The notes below the pieces were generated by a model. That model saw nothing but the letters and a program-made list of their open reading frames with translations. It searched no databases and had not been told where the DNA came from. A stretch of 64,000 nt of DNA from Heracleum sosnowskyi. Its lineage: Eukaryota; Streptophyta; Magnoliopsida; Apiales; Apiaceae. The position numbers and the translations under genes were made by a program. Shown here piece after piece: positions 11,205 to 23,100 of the stretch; the stretch's first letter is position 1; each line of letters begins with the position of its first letter. The DNA lies in contig CM061243.1 in the NCBI GenBank assembly GCA_030848705.1, forward strand, positions 111,624,674 to 111,688,673, given 5' to 3'.

Positions 11205-12622
11205 TGTTCACACAATATCACGCAAGTATACGCGGTCACAAGTAATATAAGAATAAGTAGAGTTCGTTCCCACAGAGACTGGTTTACCACAGTTATGCAC
11301 TTATGCAACAATGTATGGCTATTGTTCAATGCTAAGACAAGTATCAAATTTGAGTTTTGATTATCTAAATTAACTAATTAACTTAACAAGATTATAATTA
11401 ACTAAAGAGATTGTTGTTGAATTACTTATGAGAATAAACATGGGATCCTAACTTCATTAGATACTTCATCTAGAGTATTTTGTCTTTAATCAATGCATGT
11501 GACAGTTGTGATAACTAATCGGATAACACGAAATCAGTACACGCTACCTTTCAGTATACGTATACCAAACTACTCAAACATCCACAAAAGAGATAGAAGT
11601 TGGGTAGACACCAATTATGCTTAGACCCTATATGTCTATAAGATTTGAAAACATAACGGTTTAACGAGCAAGTTATCCATTCAGATTACATAGGGCAGGT
11701 AAGATGGTTAAAATTACCTACGAATCATGCATGACAAACATACATAAACCTATGCTAGCATGACAAGTTCTAAACCTCTATATCCACTTTCGCATTCAAT
11801 AGAGATTAACAAACAATCTTAGATGTTAGCTACGCATCCAAGAAGAATAAGCACGACCAAACTAGGATATCAATTAGCCATCACACACACATCTTTAAAA
11901 CAATTAACTACTAAAATCCATAAATAAATCCGTTAGAATCCCACGACAACGATTAGTTCATAATCGAACCGTTCATCATCGTGGGTTCTGATGAAAACAT
12001 GATAATAATAAGTCTAGAATACTGAATAAAAGTGCTAGGGTTTAAGAAAGAACAAACGAGAATCCAAAGTATCGCCTAATTAGAAGAATACAAAGAAAAG
12101 ATGAAAAGTAGATCTTCGTAATCAGCCGTCTTCTTGTTCTCCTCACCGGTGGATGAATATGTATGTAATTATAAGGTTGTATGTCTCAGAATTCGTCCAC
12201 CAATAGTTTATATAGGTTGTAGGGCTGGCTGGTCTTTTGGCAACTTTCCTTTTCAGACTTGAAATTTCCTTCTTCAGCATGTTTAGGGCGTCGGCGCGCC
12301 TGAGAGGGGGTGGGCGCGCTTGAATTGAATTCAAATGGGCGCGGGCGCGCCTGGAAGGGGGAGGGGACCCTTGACTTTCTGCCAGATTTCTTCAAAATGC
12401 ATTTTCTTGAGTTTTCTTCACGTTCTCAAGTCCCACAACTTCACGACTTCCACAATAAAGCTCATTCACCACCACCAAGTCAAGATAACTCAAATACTCC
12501 ACCAACAATACGACTCTGCACTTACTAACTCAAAACACATTAAAAACGACAAGTACTTGAGTACAAACAACCAATTTAAGCCGATTTAGAACGATCCAAG
12601 TGGATATGAAATCCACTTATCA
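11205..12622 (-). mobile_element. 3' LTR of the Athila element
   Basis: Begins TGTTCACACAATATCACG and ends CCACTTATCA. It contains a GC-rich block at 12286-12365 with GGCGCGC repeats. ORFs of 60-85 codons in it are in non-coding LTR DNA and are duplicated in the partner LTR. Confidence 0.9.
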
Positions 12623-12640
12623 CACCCCCAAATTTAAACT
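12623..12640 (-). other. Polypurine tract of the Athila element
   Basis: Minus-strand GTTTAAATTTGGGGGTG abuts the 3' LTR and sets the element's orientation. Confidence 0.8.
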
Positions 12641-13622
12641 GATGCTTGTCCTCAAGCATAAACAGACTCTAAATACAATGCAATGCATGAATGCAACTAG
12701 TATGAAAATGCAAACGATCCCCTCAAACTAACCATAACCAATCAACAAGCCAACATCTCAAGGAATGCAATCTTTCAAACAGAGTTCGAACAAATCCCCT
12801 TATACTAACAAACAATCACAAAAACGTGTGTGTGTGCAACGCTCATAAATATACTCCCAAACTAAATCAAGACCATATCCTATTCTTCACCAAAACAACC
12901 ACAAGCTTATAAACAGAATGAACTCTAGACACAAGAAACCACTAAAAGACTCCTCAACCTCCACTTGAGTTAGACAGGAAATCATGCTTTATTACTTACA
13001 CACATGCTTATTTGACCGTGCAATGGCTGAGACCCCAAAAGGCTTATACAATAATACCCATGTAGCGAGCTTTAGGTTAGTAGATCCCAGACCGGAAAAG
13101 TCTTAGGTCACTAGGCACAAAGTCCCCTAGAACTTAATTGCTCGAGTATTAAAGAGCTCAACCTGATCAATTCTGCATAAACACAACTAAACACAACTTT
13201 CTTTTTTTTTTCTTCTTTTTTTTTCTTTTTTTTTTAAATTCCGGAATGAGTGCATTTTGCCTTTTTCTCATCCCACCCTAGACTACTCATCTTTTCAATG
13301 AGCCGGCTACTAGCCATTTGACACCTAGCCTTTATTGACAACTAGCATGAAATCCCTGTTTTCCTCCAAACTTAGACTTAAGTGCTTCTTTCAATTTCAA
13401 GAGAATAGAAGACATTCTGAATATAAGCAAGTGATTAAATTCTAACATCCAAACAAAACATGGTCTGATCAAATTCAAAAGCAACCAATGAGACTTGTGA
13501 AATTATTTTGTTTCTGGCATGCAAGTCAATTTCTAGGAAATTAATCAACCCTCTATTCATCATAACCACACTCCCATCAACATCGACTCACCAACGGAAA
13601 TAGTCAATTCCTACGGGATCGT
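12641..13622 (-). other. Athila 3' UTR, distal part
   Basis: No ORF of note. A long polypyrimidine run (13199-13236, T with scattered C) is a polypurine stretch on the element's sense strand. The Tork-like element interrupts this UTR, which resumes at 18350. Confidence 0.6.
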
Positions 13623-13969
13623 TGTTGAGTATACAACAACAAAAGCAAAACCCAAAGCGAATAAACAAGAACAAGAAAATAAACGACAATCACACAAGAC
13701 AAAGATTTACGTGGTTCGGAAATTCCTACTCCACAAGCCCCACTAATTTTGTATTGATCTCTCACAACTATGTTGTTCTGTTGTGTTCTGATGTATTGGT
13801 GTTTTACAATTACATGAGACTATTTATAAGAGAACAAACTGGGCCTAAACTAATCAGAGTCTAATTCTGAAAGTCTGAAATTACTAACTCTAATTAGAAT
13901 TCAGATCTGGAAATTCTAACTCAAATCAGAAACCAATTCTGAAACCTGTTAGACTCCACAAACCCAACA
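13623..13969 (-). mobile_element. 3' LTR of the Tork-like element
   Basis: 347 bp with TGTTG...CAACA termini, followed inward by a PPT (minus-strand AAGTGGGAGAT, 13970-13980). Confidence 0.93.
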
Positions 13970-13980
13970 ATCTCCCACTT
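13970..13980 (-). other. Polypurine tract of the Tork-like element
   Basis: Minus-strand AAGTGGGAGAT immediately precedes the 3' LTR. Confidence 0.8.
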
Positions 13981-14074
13981 GGAGTCTGACCACATCTTCT
14001 CTTCACTCTTGTAAATCTAGTAACACCCAATACTTCGATCAATAACTCTAACTAGTGCAGCGCCTTCTCATCAA

Positions 14075-17000
14075 TCAATTCTGAAGGCCAGTTGAAGTTA
14101 TGCAAAGCTTCAACTTTTCATTAGTAACCACCTTAGTCAACATATCTGCAGGATTCTTTGAACCAAGGATTTTCTTCAAGGACAAAGTACCATTGCTAAT
14201 CAACTCCCTCGTAAAGTGATATCTCAGCTGAATATGCTTCGTCCTAGCATGAAACACAGGATTCTTCGCAAGATGAATGGCACTCTGACTGTCGCTATAC
14301 AAAGCACTGTCCGCCTGTTTCTTGCCCAACTCTTCAAGAAAATTCTTCAACCAAATCATCTCCTTGCCAGCTTCAGAGATAGCCATATATTCTGCTTCTG
14401 TGGTTGAAAGAGCAACACTCTTTTGAAGTCGAGACATCCAACTAATTGCTGTGCCACCCAAAGTGAAAATATATCCCGTAGTACTTTTTCTTGTATCCAA
14501 ACATCCGCCCAAATCTGCATCAGAGAACCCTTCCAAGATAACATCTTTCTTACTGAAACATAATGCAAACTTGGATGTGCCTTTCAAGTAGCGTAACAAC
14601 CACTTGACTGCTTCCCAATGCTCTTTTCCTGGATTAGACATGAACCTGCTAACAACTCCCACTTCATGAGCAATGTCTGGCCTTGTACACACCATAGCAT
14701 ACATCAAACTGCCAACTGCAGATGCATACGGAACTTTAGCCATATCTTTCTTGACTTCATCCGTTTTAGGTGACTGCTTCTTCGTGAAATTAAAGTGAGT
14801 TGCCAACGGTGTACTTCTGGTCTTCGAATCTTGGACACTGAATTTCTGCAATAATTTCTCAATATACTTCTCTTGAGATAATTTCAAAGTACCTTCAGAT
14901 CTATCCCTTATGATGCTCATACCAAGTATCTGTTTTGCTGCACCCATATCCTTCATCTCAAACTCTTCAGACATCTGTCTCTTTAGCCTGTTGATTTCCC
15001 TCATGTTTGATCCTGCTATCAACATGTCATCAACATACAACAACAATATGATATAAGATGAATCAAATTGTTTAAAGTAACAACAATGATCCATAGCACT
15101 TCTCGTGTACCCATTCTTCATCATAAAGCTGTCAAACTTCAAGTACCATTGTCTTGGTGCTTTCTTCAAACCATACAAGCTTTTTATAAGCTTGCAAACC
15201 AAGTTTTCTTTCCCAGTTACCTGAAATCCCTCTGGCTGAACCATGTAGATGTCTTCCTCAAGATCACCATGTAAGAACGCGGTCTTAACATCTAGTTGCT
15301 CTAGATGTAACTCCTCTGCAGCCACAATGCTTAGCACAAGTCTAACAGTAGTCATCTTAACAACCGGAGAAAATATATCAGTATAGTCAATACCCTTTTT
15401 CTGTTGATATCCCTTGGCTACTAACCTTGCTTTGTACCTTTTGCTGCCATCTGGTTCTTCTTTGATCCTGAACACCCACTTATTTTGTAAAGCCTTCTTT
15501 CCTGCTGGTAATTCTGTTAAAGACCAAGTCTCATTCTTCTCAAGAGAATTCATCTCTTCTTCCATGGCTGATTTCCACTTAACTGAATCATCCACCTGAA
15601 CTGCCTCTGAATAACACTGAGGCTCTCCGTCCTCGGTCAATAACATGTAATATGCTGAAGGAGAAAATCTTTGTGGCGGCCTCACAGTTCTTCTAGATCT
15701 TCTTACCTCAGCCTGTGGAGTAACTGAACCTGTCTCATCAGCATTCCCAGAACTCCCACTATTTCCTACAAGATCTTCTTCAGTAATATCTTCAAGCACT
15801 GCTTTCTCTTTTTCAGATTGTTCCTTTGTAAACTCAGAATCGACTGCAAGCTTATCCTTGTACACCGCATTTTCATTAAAAGTAACATCTCTACTTCTAA
15901 CGACCTTCTTCGTCAGTTCATCCCAGAAACGGTAACCCATATCATCTGAGCCATAACCAATGAAGATACACTTCTTTGCTTTCGGATCAAGCTTGTCTCT
16001 GTCTGAATCTTTAACACGCACATAAGAAACACAACCAAAAACTCGCAAGTGTGAAAGATTTACCTCTTTTTCCTGCCACTCTTCTTCAGGAATCTTGAAC
16101 CCCAAAGGAACTGAAGGTCCTCTGTTTATGAGATACGCTGCTGTGCTAACTGCATCTGCCCAAAAACTCTTCGGCAACCCTGCATGTAACCTCATACTCT
16201 TGGCCCTCTCATTCAAGGTTCTGTTCATGCGCTCTGCAATACCATTCTGCTGCGGTGTCTCTGGAATAGTTTTAATCATTCTAATCCCATACTCTGCGCA
16301 ATAGCTTTTAAACTCATCACTACTATACTCACCACCATTATCTGACATCAAACTCTTAACCTTCAAACTAGTCTGAGTTTCAACTTCAGTCTTCCACTTC
16401 TTGAAAGTATCAAACACATCTGATTTTTTCTTCAAAAAATAAATCCATACCTTTCTAGTGGAATCATCAATGAAAGTAACATAGTAGCGAGATCCTCCCA
16501 ACGACGCAACTGTTGTTGGACCATATACATCTGTATGAACTAGCTCTAACTTCTTAGCCTTCGGGGTCCTCCCTGATTTTGCAAAAGTAACTCGTTTCTG
16601 CTTTCCAAGAACACATGGCTCACAGAACCCAACTTCCACATTCTTCAGCTCTGGAATCTTCCCCTTTGAAGTTAACAGCTTCATACCCTTTTCACTCATA
16701 TGACCAAGTCTTTGGTGCCACAAAGTTGAAGACCCAATCTCATCAGCAACTGCATTTGCTTCATAACTAGATTGTTCAACTATGTACAAAGTCCCCTTCT
16801 TCTCCCCTCGAGCAACAACTAGATTCCCCTTTATAACCTTCCACTGTCCGTTTCCGAAAGAAACTCGATACCCTTCCTTATCTAACTGACCCACAGATAT
16901 CAACATCTTCTTAAGTCCGGGAATGTACCTTACATCTTTCAACGTCCAGCTTGTCCCCAAAGAGGTCTTGAGATTAATATCTCCCATGCCCGCAATATCC

Positions 17001-17971
17001 AAAGTCTCATCATCAACAAGACGGACTTTACCAAAATTTCCAAGTCTGAAATTTAACATCAAATCCTTGCAAGGGGTCGCATGGAATGATGCACCAGAAT
17101 CCATAACCCATGATTCAACCGAACATTCAACACAACAAATCAAAGCATCGTCGCTCACCACTTCTTCAACTACATTAGCTGAATTATCCTCTTTCTTCTT
17201 TCCTTTAGGAGCTGCAGGAGCCGTACACTGATTTCTGAAGTGACCCTTCTTCTGACAATTCCAACAAACAATCTCCTTGCGATCTTTGGATTGTCCTCTT
17301 TTCTGTGACTTCGATCTACTACGCCCCTGATTCTGCCCCCTCTCGGACTTTCTGCCTCTGCTCTCAGTACTCAATAAGGAACCTGACGATTCTCCTGAGT
17401 TTCTCCTACGAATATCTTCTCCAAGAATCGAATCTCGAACTCCATTAAAAGTCATCTTACCGCTCCCAGATGAATTACTAATAGCAGTGACAAATCCTGA
17501 CCAACTGTCAGGTAACGAGGATACGAACAACAAGGCTTGTACTTCATCATCAAATTTAATATCCACCGATGCCAATCTTGATAGGATAGAATTAAATTCG
17601 TTCACATGATCAGCAACACAATCACCTTCATTCAATCTCGCGGCAAACAACAAACGACACAAATACACCTTATTCAAAGCAGATGGCTTCTCATACATAT
17701 TTGTTAATGCCTTGATCAATCCATAAGTTGTCGTTTCCTTGACGATATTGTAAGCAACGTTCTTCACCAAAGTCAATCTGACAACACCCAGAGCCTGCCT
17801 ATCCAATAGCTTCCATTCAGTCTCATCCATCTTATCTGGCTTCTTCTCTTCTAGCGGTTGGTGTAGTTTTTTCTGATACAAATAATCTTCAATTTGCATC
17901 TTCCAATATCCAAAATCTTTGCCATCAAATTTGTCGATCTTTACTTTCCCATCTTCTGCCATCGCTCCCAC
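14075..17971 (-). CDS. Gag-Pol polyprotein, Tork/TNT1-like copia element (1298 aa)
   Basis: A single open frame encodes the whole polyprotein. Gag occupies about residues 1-235 (KFDGKDFGYWKMQIEDYL) and is followed by a basic RGRKSERGQ region and a CX2CX4HX4C zinc knuckle (CWNCQKKGHFRNQC, ~236-249). The aspartic protease motif is WVMDSGAS (~290), then a GAG-pre-integrase zinc region (LWHQRLGHM). The integrase core has HTDVYGP, SDNGGEYSS and the QQNGIAERMNRT glutamate. RT shows YKARLVAKGYQQ and the catalytic YVDDML. RNase H has SDADLGG and STTEAEYMA. Length and order are normal for Ty1/copia. MGAM starts just downstream of the PBS; the second ATG (residue 4) is an alternative. All catalytic residues I can check are present, so it looks coding-competent. 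Confidence 0.92.
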   Translation of the reverse strand: MGAMAEDGKVKIDKFDGKDFGYWKMQIEDYLYQKKLHQPLEEKKPDKMDETEWKLLDRQALGVVRLTLVKNVAYNIVKETTTYGLIKALTNMYEKPSALNKVYLCRLLFAARLNEGDCVADHVNEFNSILSRLASVDIKFDDEVQALLFVSSLPDSWSGFVTAISNSSGSGKMTFNGVRDSILGEDIRRRNSGESSGSLLSTESRGRKSERGQNQGRSRSKSQKRGQSKDRKEIVCWNCQKKGHFRNQCTAPAAPKGKKKEDNSANVVEEVVSDDALICCVECSVESWVMDSGASFHATPCKDLMLNFRLGNFGKVRLVDDETLDIAGMGDINLKTSLGTSWTLKDVRYIPGLKKMLISVGQLDKEGYRVSFGNGQWKVIKGNLVVARGEKKGTLYIVEQSSYEANAVADEIGSSTLWHQRLGHMSEKGMKLLTSKGKIPELKNVEVGFCEPCVLGKQKRVTFAKSGRTPKAKKLELVHTDVYGPTTVASLGGSRYYVTFIDDSTRKVWIYFLKKKSDVFDTFKKWKTEVETQTSLKVKSLMSDNGGEYSSDEFKSYCAEYGIRMIKTIPETPQQNGIAERMNRTLNERAKSMRLHAGLPKSFWADAVSTAAYLINRGPSVPLGFKIPEEEWQEKEVNLSHLRVFGCVSYVRVKDSDRDKLDPKAKKCIFIGYGSDDMGYRFWDELTKKVVRSRDVTFNENAVYKDKLAVDSEFTKEQSEKEKAVLEDITEEDLVGNSGSSGNADETGSVTPQAEVRRSRRTVRPPQRFSPSAYYMLLTEDGEPQCYSEAVQVDDSVKWKSAMEEEMNSLEKNETWSLTELPAGKKALQNKWVFRIKEEPDGSKRYKARLVAKGYQQKKGIDYTDIFSPVVKMTTVRLVLSIVAAEELHLEQLDVKTAFLHGDLEEDIYMVQPEGFQVTGKENLVCKLIKSLYGLKKAPRQWYLKFDSFMMKNGYTRSAMDHCCYFKQFDSSYIILLLYVDDMLIAGSNMREINRLKRQMSEEFEMKDMGAAKQILGMSIIRDRSEGTLKLSQEKYIEKLLQKFSVQDSKTRSTPLATHFNFTKKQSPKTDEVKKDMAKVPYASAVGSLMYAMVCTRPDIAHEVGVVSRFMSNPGKEHWEAVKWLLRYLKGTSKFALCFSKKDVILEGFSDADLGGCLDTRKSTTGYIFTLGGTAISWMSRLQKSVALSTTEAEYMAISEAGKEMIWLKNFLEELGKKQADSALYSDSQSAIHLAKNPVFHARTKHIQLRYHFTRELISNGTLSLKKILGSKNPADMLTKVVTNEKLKLCITSTGLQN

Positions 17972-17987
17972 TCGCCTGAAAACCTAG

Positions 17988-18000
17988 GCTCTTGATACCA
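17988..18000 (-). other. Primer binding site of the Tork-like element
   Basis: Minus-strand TGGTATCAAGAGC, two bases from the 5' LTR, resembles the initiator tRNA-Met complement with one extra A, a form seen in this lineage. Confidence 0.8.
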
Positions 18001-18002
18001 GT

Positions 18003-18349
18003 TGTTGAGTATACAACAACGAAAGCAAAACCCAAAGCGAATAAACAAGAACAAGAAAATAAACGACAATCACACAAGACAAAGATTTACGTGGTTCGGA
18101 AATTCCTACTCCACAAGCCCCACTAATTTTGTATTGATCTCTCACAACTATGTTGTTCTGTTGTGTTCTGATGTATTGGTGTTTTACAATTACATGAGAC
18201 TATTTATAAGAGAACAAACTGGGCCTAAACTAATCAGAGTCTAATTCTGAAAGTCTGAAATTACTAACTCTAATTAGAATTCAGATCTGGAAATTCTAAC
18301 TCAAATCAGAAACCAATTCTGAAACCTGTTAGACTCCACAAACCCAACA
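18003..18349 (-). mobile_element. 5' LTR of the Tork-like element
   Basis: 347 bp, one base different from the 13623 copy. As the upstream LTR it would carry the element's promoter, firing leftward. Confidence 0.93.
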
Positions 18350-18515
18350 CATGAAATATGCTATGCAAATGCAACTAAATGGACTCAAATAATAGATATA
18401 AAACACTAATGCAAACAGAATGCTCTATATGACAAAACATGCAAAGATATGAATGAAACTAACTAAATATGCAAAATGAATCCTATATGACACACACACT
18501 AACAATCCCTAATTA

Positions 18516-18530
18516 CCACCCCCAAACTTA
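18516..18530 (-). other. Second PPT-like tract in the Athila element
   Basis: Minus-strand TAAGTTTGGGGGTGG lies just after the extra ORF. It matches the genuine PPT at 12623-12640, and the similarity continues a further ~20 bp (a shared TGTCCTCA on the plus strand). Confidence 0.45.
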
Positions 18531-18583
18531 CAATATTCAATGTCCTCATTGAAGGTAATAAAAAGGAAAGATGCAGAGAATAC

Positions 18584-19766
18584 CTAATCATCAGCAGGAC
18601 CACCCTCCTCGGGTGGTGTATCCGGTGGTGGATAAACAGAATCAGCTCCAAAGGTGGGCCAAACAATATCAACTCCATTGGCGCGGAATGTAGTACCCAA
18701 CGCCTGAGTCAAGTCCTGAGCAAAGCGACTCTGAATGTCATGAATGGCGTCTATGCGCCGTGTCAGCCGCCTATACTGAGTATCTCCAAAACCAGACCTA
18801 TCCACCTGCTGCTGAATCTGAGATGCACGTCTCCTCCCTGCTACAGGCTCACGAGGCAGAGCCTCTCCTCCCTCTTCATCATAAACAGCATAGTCCAAAC
18901 CAGAATAATCCGCGGCACCACCATCCCAATCCAAATCCTCCATCCTAGTAATCGTAGAATTATCAATAGGAGCACTAGGTAACTGAACCTGCTCCTCCTC
19001 AGACCAACGAACACCAACAGCTAAACATAACTTGATAACAATAGAGGCGTGAGGAATTGCCCCTGTAGTACCACCCTTCAAAAACTTCACAATGTTCTTA
19101 TGAAGGAGTTCACCCAGATCAATGTACTCACCATTCAGAATGCCCCACAGAACTATAGCCCTGTCCACCGTAACCTCATGCGAATGCGAAGAAGGCAAAA
19201 TATTAGCACATAAAAACATATTCCAAGTCCTCGCATACCTGTTCATCGTAGAAGATGGAAAAGTAATCGGCTCAGTGGTACCAGCCCTGTACTTCCAAGT
19301 AGTGCCCGGAACAGAAATCTCCCCAAGAATGTACTCGAGATCAACATCCTCCCGAGTCTTCGAAGACCAATCCTCATCACCCCTCTTCTTCTTAGGCAAA
19401 TTCAAAACCCGATGAATTGCCTTAGCCGTGTAATCAACAGTCATGCCCCGAACCCCACTATAGCCATTCTTGTCGGCTTTAGCATTAGCATAGAACTCCC
19501 GCACAACAGACAACGGAACCGGACCCGGTGCTTCACAGAAACTTTCCCAACCCCTATGTAATCATCTTGAACAAGTACCCATCAGTAGGTTGAGGCAAAA
19601 ACCCCCTCTCCTTAGCCACAGCTTTGGAAAGCAACCGTGTAAACTCCAATTGAGCCTCCGGAGATGAAAACTTCTCATCCCCAACACCAATACTCGACTC
19701 CTCCTCAGAAGAAGAACGACGAGTGCTGCTACTACCCGCAAAACGACCTCTCTTTGGTGGTGCCAT
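18584..19766 (-). pseudogene. Extra (post-pol) ORF of the Athila element, one frameshift
   Basis: Two minus-strand ORFs, 19766-19554 (70 codons, starting MAPPKRGRF) and 19513-18584 (309 codons), are the two halves of one protein. The conserved-looking stretch between them reads on in another frame, so a one-base indel near 19551-19560 separates them. The N-terminus is basic and serine-rich (SSSTRRSSSEEES). The core VREFYANAKADKNGYSGVRG is typical of the protein widely annotated as putative plant transposon protein that follows pol in Athila-type elements. No signal peptide or membrane span is visible, so I do not call it an envelope protein. The C-terminus is proline/glycine-rich. Function unknown. 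Confidence 0.7.
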
Positions 19767-20186
19767 GGAATTAGGATGAATAGATGGAGATATGTAAGGA
19801 AGTGTATGTATAGAATGGAATAAGAGAATGAGAGATGTGTTTAGGGGGCTAGGGTTTTAAGAATATGGGTTGGAAAGGGTGAGCTTTATGTTTAAATAGG
19901 GAAGAGTCCAAAGAAAAATCTGATTTGGGGCTTTTTTTTAAATTTTTCTCGGTTTTGTAATTTCTGCCAGCAACCCAGGCGCGGGCGCGCCGCTTCAAGC
20001 GCGGGTGCGCTGCTCTTTCTGCCCAGAAAAATATTTTTTGATTTTTTTGTTTTTTTGATTTTTTTTTGTTTTTTTGTTTTTTTTTCTTTAAAACAAAACA
20101 AGGATAAAATACTTACAACAATAACATGGGTTGCCTCCCACGAAGCGCTCGTTTTACGTCAATAGCTTGACGTGATTCCTGACTCC
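19767..20186 (-). other. Athila spacer between pol and the extra ORF
   Basis: Non-coding. It holds a poly-T/G-interrupted run (20036-20092) and a GC-rich GGCGCGGGCGCGCC block at about 19978-20015 like the one in the LTRs. Confidence 0.6.
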
Positions 20187-23100
20187 TTAATCAGCTGAAA
20201 CAAGAACCGCGATTTCCGCCTCGCAATTCACCCGTTCACCAAAATACGGTTTTAACCTCTGACCATTGACCTTGAATGCTTCATCCGGTGACTTATCATA
20301 GACTTCCACTACACCATGTGGAAACACAGTTTTGACCGTGAATGGTCCCGACCACCTTGACTTGAGTTTACCAGGAAAAAGTTTGAGACGAGAGTTGAAA
20401 AGCAAAACAAGTTGGCCAGGAACAAAGGACTTGTGCACCAACTTCTTATCATGCCATCTCTTAACCTTCTCCTTGTATAACTTGTGATTTTCATAGACCT
20501 GTAGACGGAACTCATCCAACTCATTAATTTGAAGCATTCTTTTCTCACCAGCATCTTTCAAATCGAAATTCAACTTCTTCAATGCCCAATATGCCTTGTG
20601 CTCTAGCTCGGCAGGCAAATGACAAGCCTTACCATACACCAACTGAAACGGAGATGTACCCAACGGAGTCTTGTAAGCTGTCCTGTAAGCCCAAACAGCT
20701 TCATCAAGCTTCAACGACCAATTCTTCCTTGAAGGATTTACCACTTTCTCAAGAATCCGCTTGATCTCCCTATTAGAAACTTCAGCTTGGCCATCTGTCT
20801 GAGGATGATAAGTAGTAGCAACACGATGATTGATATTATACCTAGCCATGAAGGCTGAAAACTTACGATTGCAAAAATGTGTACCCTCATCACTGATAAT
20901 CACCCTCGGAGTTCCGAAACGAGTGAAAATTTGCTTATGCAGAAAATTCAGCACCACTTTAGCATCATTGGTCGGTAAAGCCTTCACCTCGACCCATTTA
21001 GAAACGTAATCCACAGCTAACAGTATGTACTGATTGTTGCAAGACGAAACAAACGGTCCTATGAAATCGATTCCCCATACATCAAAAATCTCCACTTCAA
21101 GCAACATGTTAAGAGGCATCTCATTCCTTCTAGAGATATTACCAATCCTTTGGCATCGATCACATCTCAACACAAACTGGTGAGCATCTTTAAACAGAGT
21201 TGGCCAATAGAATCCTGCCTGAAGTACTCGAGTAGTGGTCTTTTCTCCACCATAATGGCCTCCATAAGTAGTAGAATGGTAATGTCGCAAGACACCCTCA
21301 GTTTCACTATAGGGAATACATCTTCTTAACATCTGATCAGCTCCCTGCCTAAATAAGAATGGCTCGTCCCAACGGTACCACTTGACATCATGTAGAAACT
21401 TCTTCTTTTGAGCATACGAAAATTCAGCCGGGATGACATTACTCACAAGATAGTTCACAATGTCTGCAAACCATGGTTCTTCATCTTTCACCCCAAAAAG
21501 TTGCTCATCAGGAAAAGATTCATTGATTAGAGTTTTATTCCTTGAATCTGTACCGTGGTCTTCCAAACGTGACAAATGATCCGCCACCTGGTTTTCTGTA
21601 CCTTTTATGTCTTTAATCTCCAAATCAAATTCTTGGAGCAAAAGAACCCACCGAATCAACCGAGGCTTTGAATCTTTCTTAGAAATCAGATAACGAATGG
21701 CAGCATGATCAGTATAGACTACTACCTTAGTTCCAAGCAAATAAGACCTGAATTTCTCGAAACTGTACACAATTGCCAAAAGTTCCTTTTCTGTAGTAGT
21801 GTAGTTCAGCTGAGCATCGTTGAGTGTTTTTCTAGCATAAAAGATCACATGGAAAACCTTGTTCTTTCTCTGCCCGAGAACAGCTCCTACTGCATAGTCA
21901 CTAGCATCACACATCAACTTAAAAGGTTCATTCCAATCAGGCGCAGTAATAATAGGTGCTGAAGTCAACTTCTTCTTCAACATCTCGAACGCAGCTAAAC
22001 AATCTTCATCAAACTTGAAAGGAACATCCTTTTCCAACAAATTACATAAGGGTTTAGAGATTTTGGAGAAATCTTGTATGAATTGCCGATAGAAACCCGC
22101 ATGCCCAAGAAAACTGTGAATTCCCTTAACTGAAATTGGAGGAAGATTTTCCATCGTCTCCACTTTGGCCTTATCCACTTCAAGTCCCTTGCTAGATACC
22201 TTATGCCCAAGAATGATTCCTTCTTGCACCATGAAGTGACATTTTTCCCAGTTGAGCACCAGATTGGTCTCAACGCACCTTTTCAACACCAAGCCAAGAT
22301 TTTGTAAGCACTCCTCATAAGAAGTTCCAAACACTGAAAAGTCATCCATGAACACCTCCACATTAATGCCAATCATATCTGAAAATATGGCCATCATAGA
22401 CCTCTGAAAAGTGGCAGGTGCACCACAGAGTCCGAAAGAAACGCGACGGAACGCAAAAGTGCCAAAAGGACATGTGAATGTGGTCTTCTCCTGATCCTCT
22501 GGAGCGATACAAATCTGATTATAGCCTGAGTAACAATCCAGAAGGCAATAGAACTCATGACCAGCCAACCTGTCTAGCATCTGATCAATGAATGGAAGAG
22601 GAAAGTGATCTTTTCTGGTGGCTTTATTCAGCTTTCGGTAGTCCATGCAAATTCTCCACCCTGTAACTGTACGAGTAGGGATGAGCTCATTCTTCTCATT
22701 AGAAACTACTGTCATGCCTCCTTTCTTAGGCACACATTGCACTGGACTCACCCAAGAACTGTCTGAAATAGGATAGATAATGCCTGCATCCAGCCACTTA
22801 AGAATTTCTTTCTTCACCACCTCTTTCATGATAGGATTGAGCCTTCTCTGAGGATCCACTGTTGGCTTACTTCCTGGTTCAAGCGGAATCTTATGCATGC
22901 AATATGAAGGGCTGATTCCCTTAATATCCGCTATGGTCCAACCAATGGCTGACTTGAACTCTCTCAGAATTCGCAAAAGTTTCTCTTCATCACTACCTGA
23001 CAAGTTAGATGCAATAATCACAGGTAAAGTTGATGCATCACCTAAGAACGCATACCTCAAGTGCTCCGGTAGTGGTTTGAGTTCAAGTTTAAGAGCTTCT

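Larger units (their letters stand above)
13623..18349 (-). mobile_element. Intact Tork-like copia retrotransposon (4.7 kb)
   Basis: Two 347-bp LTRs, 13623-13969 and 18003-18349, differ at a single base by eye (an A/G near 13641 and 18021). Both begin TGTTGAGTATACAACAAC and end AACCCAACA. PBS, one uninterrupted gag-pol ORF and PPT are all present. The flanks (ATCGT left, CATGA right) do not form a TSD. It sits inside the Athila 3' UTR, the innermost and youngest layer of the nest. Confidence 0.93.

Noticed and set aside
12143..12589. Overlapping ORFs of 63-84 codons on both strands
   Set aside because: All are inside the Athila LTR and duplicated at 26689-27105 with small changes that break reading frames.
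13618..18354. A 5-bp TSD for the Tork-like element
   Set aside because: ATCGT and CATGA do not match; the GT found before both LTR copies is internal sequence on the right side and coincidental.
18584..19766. Calling the Athila extra ORF an envelope gene
   Set aside because: No signal peptide, membrane span or glycosylation-rich ectodomain is visible.
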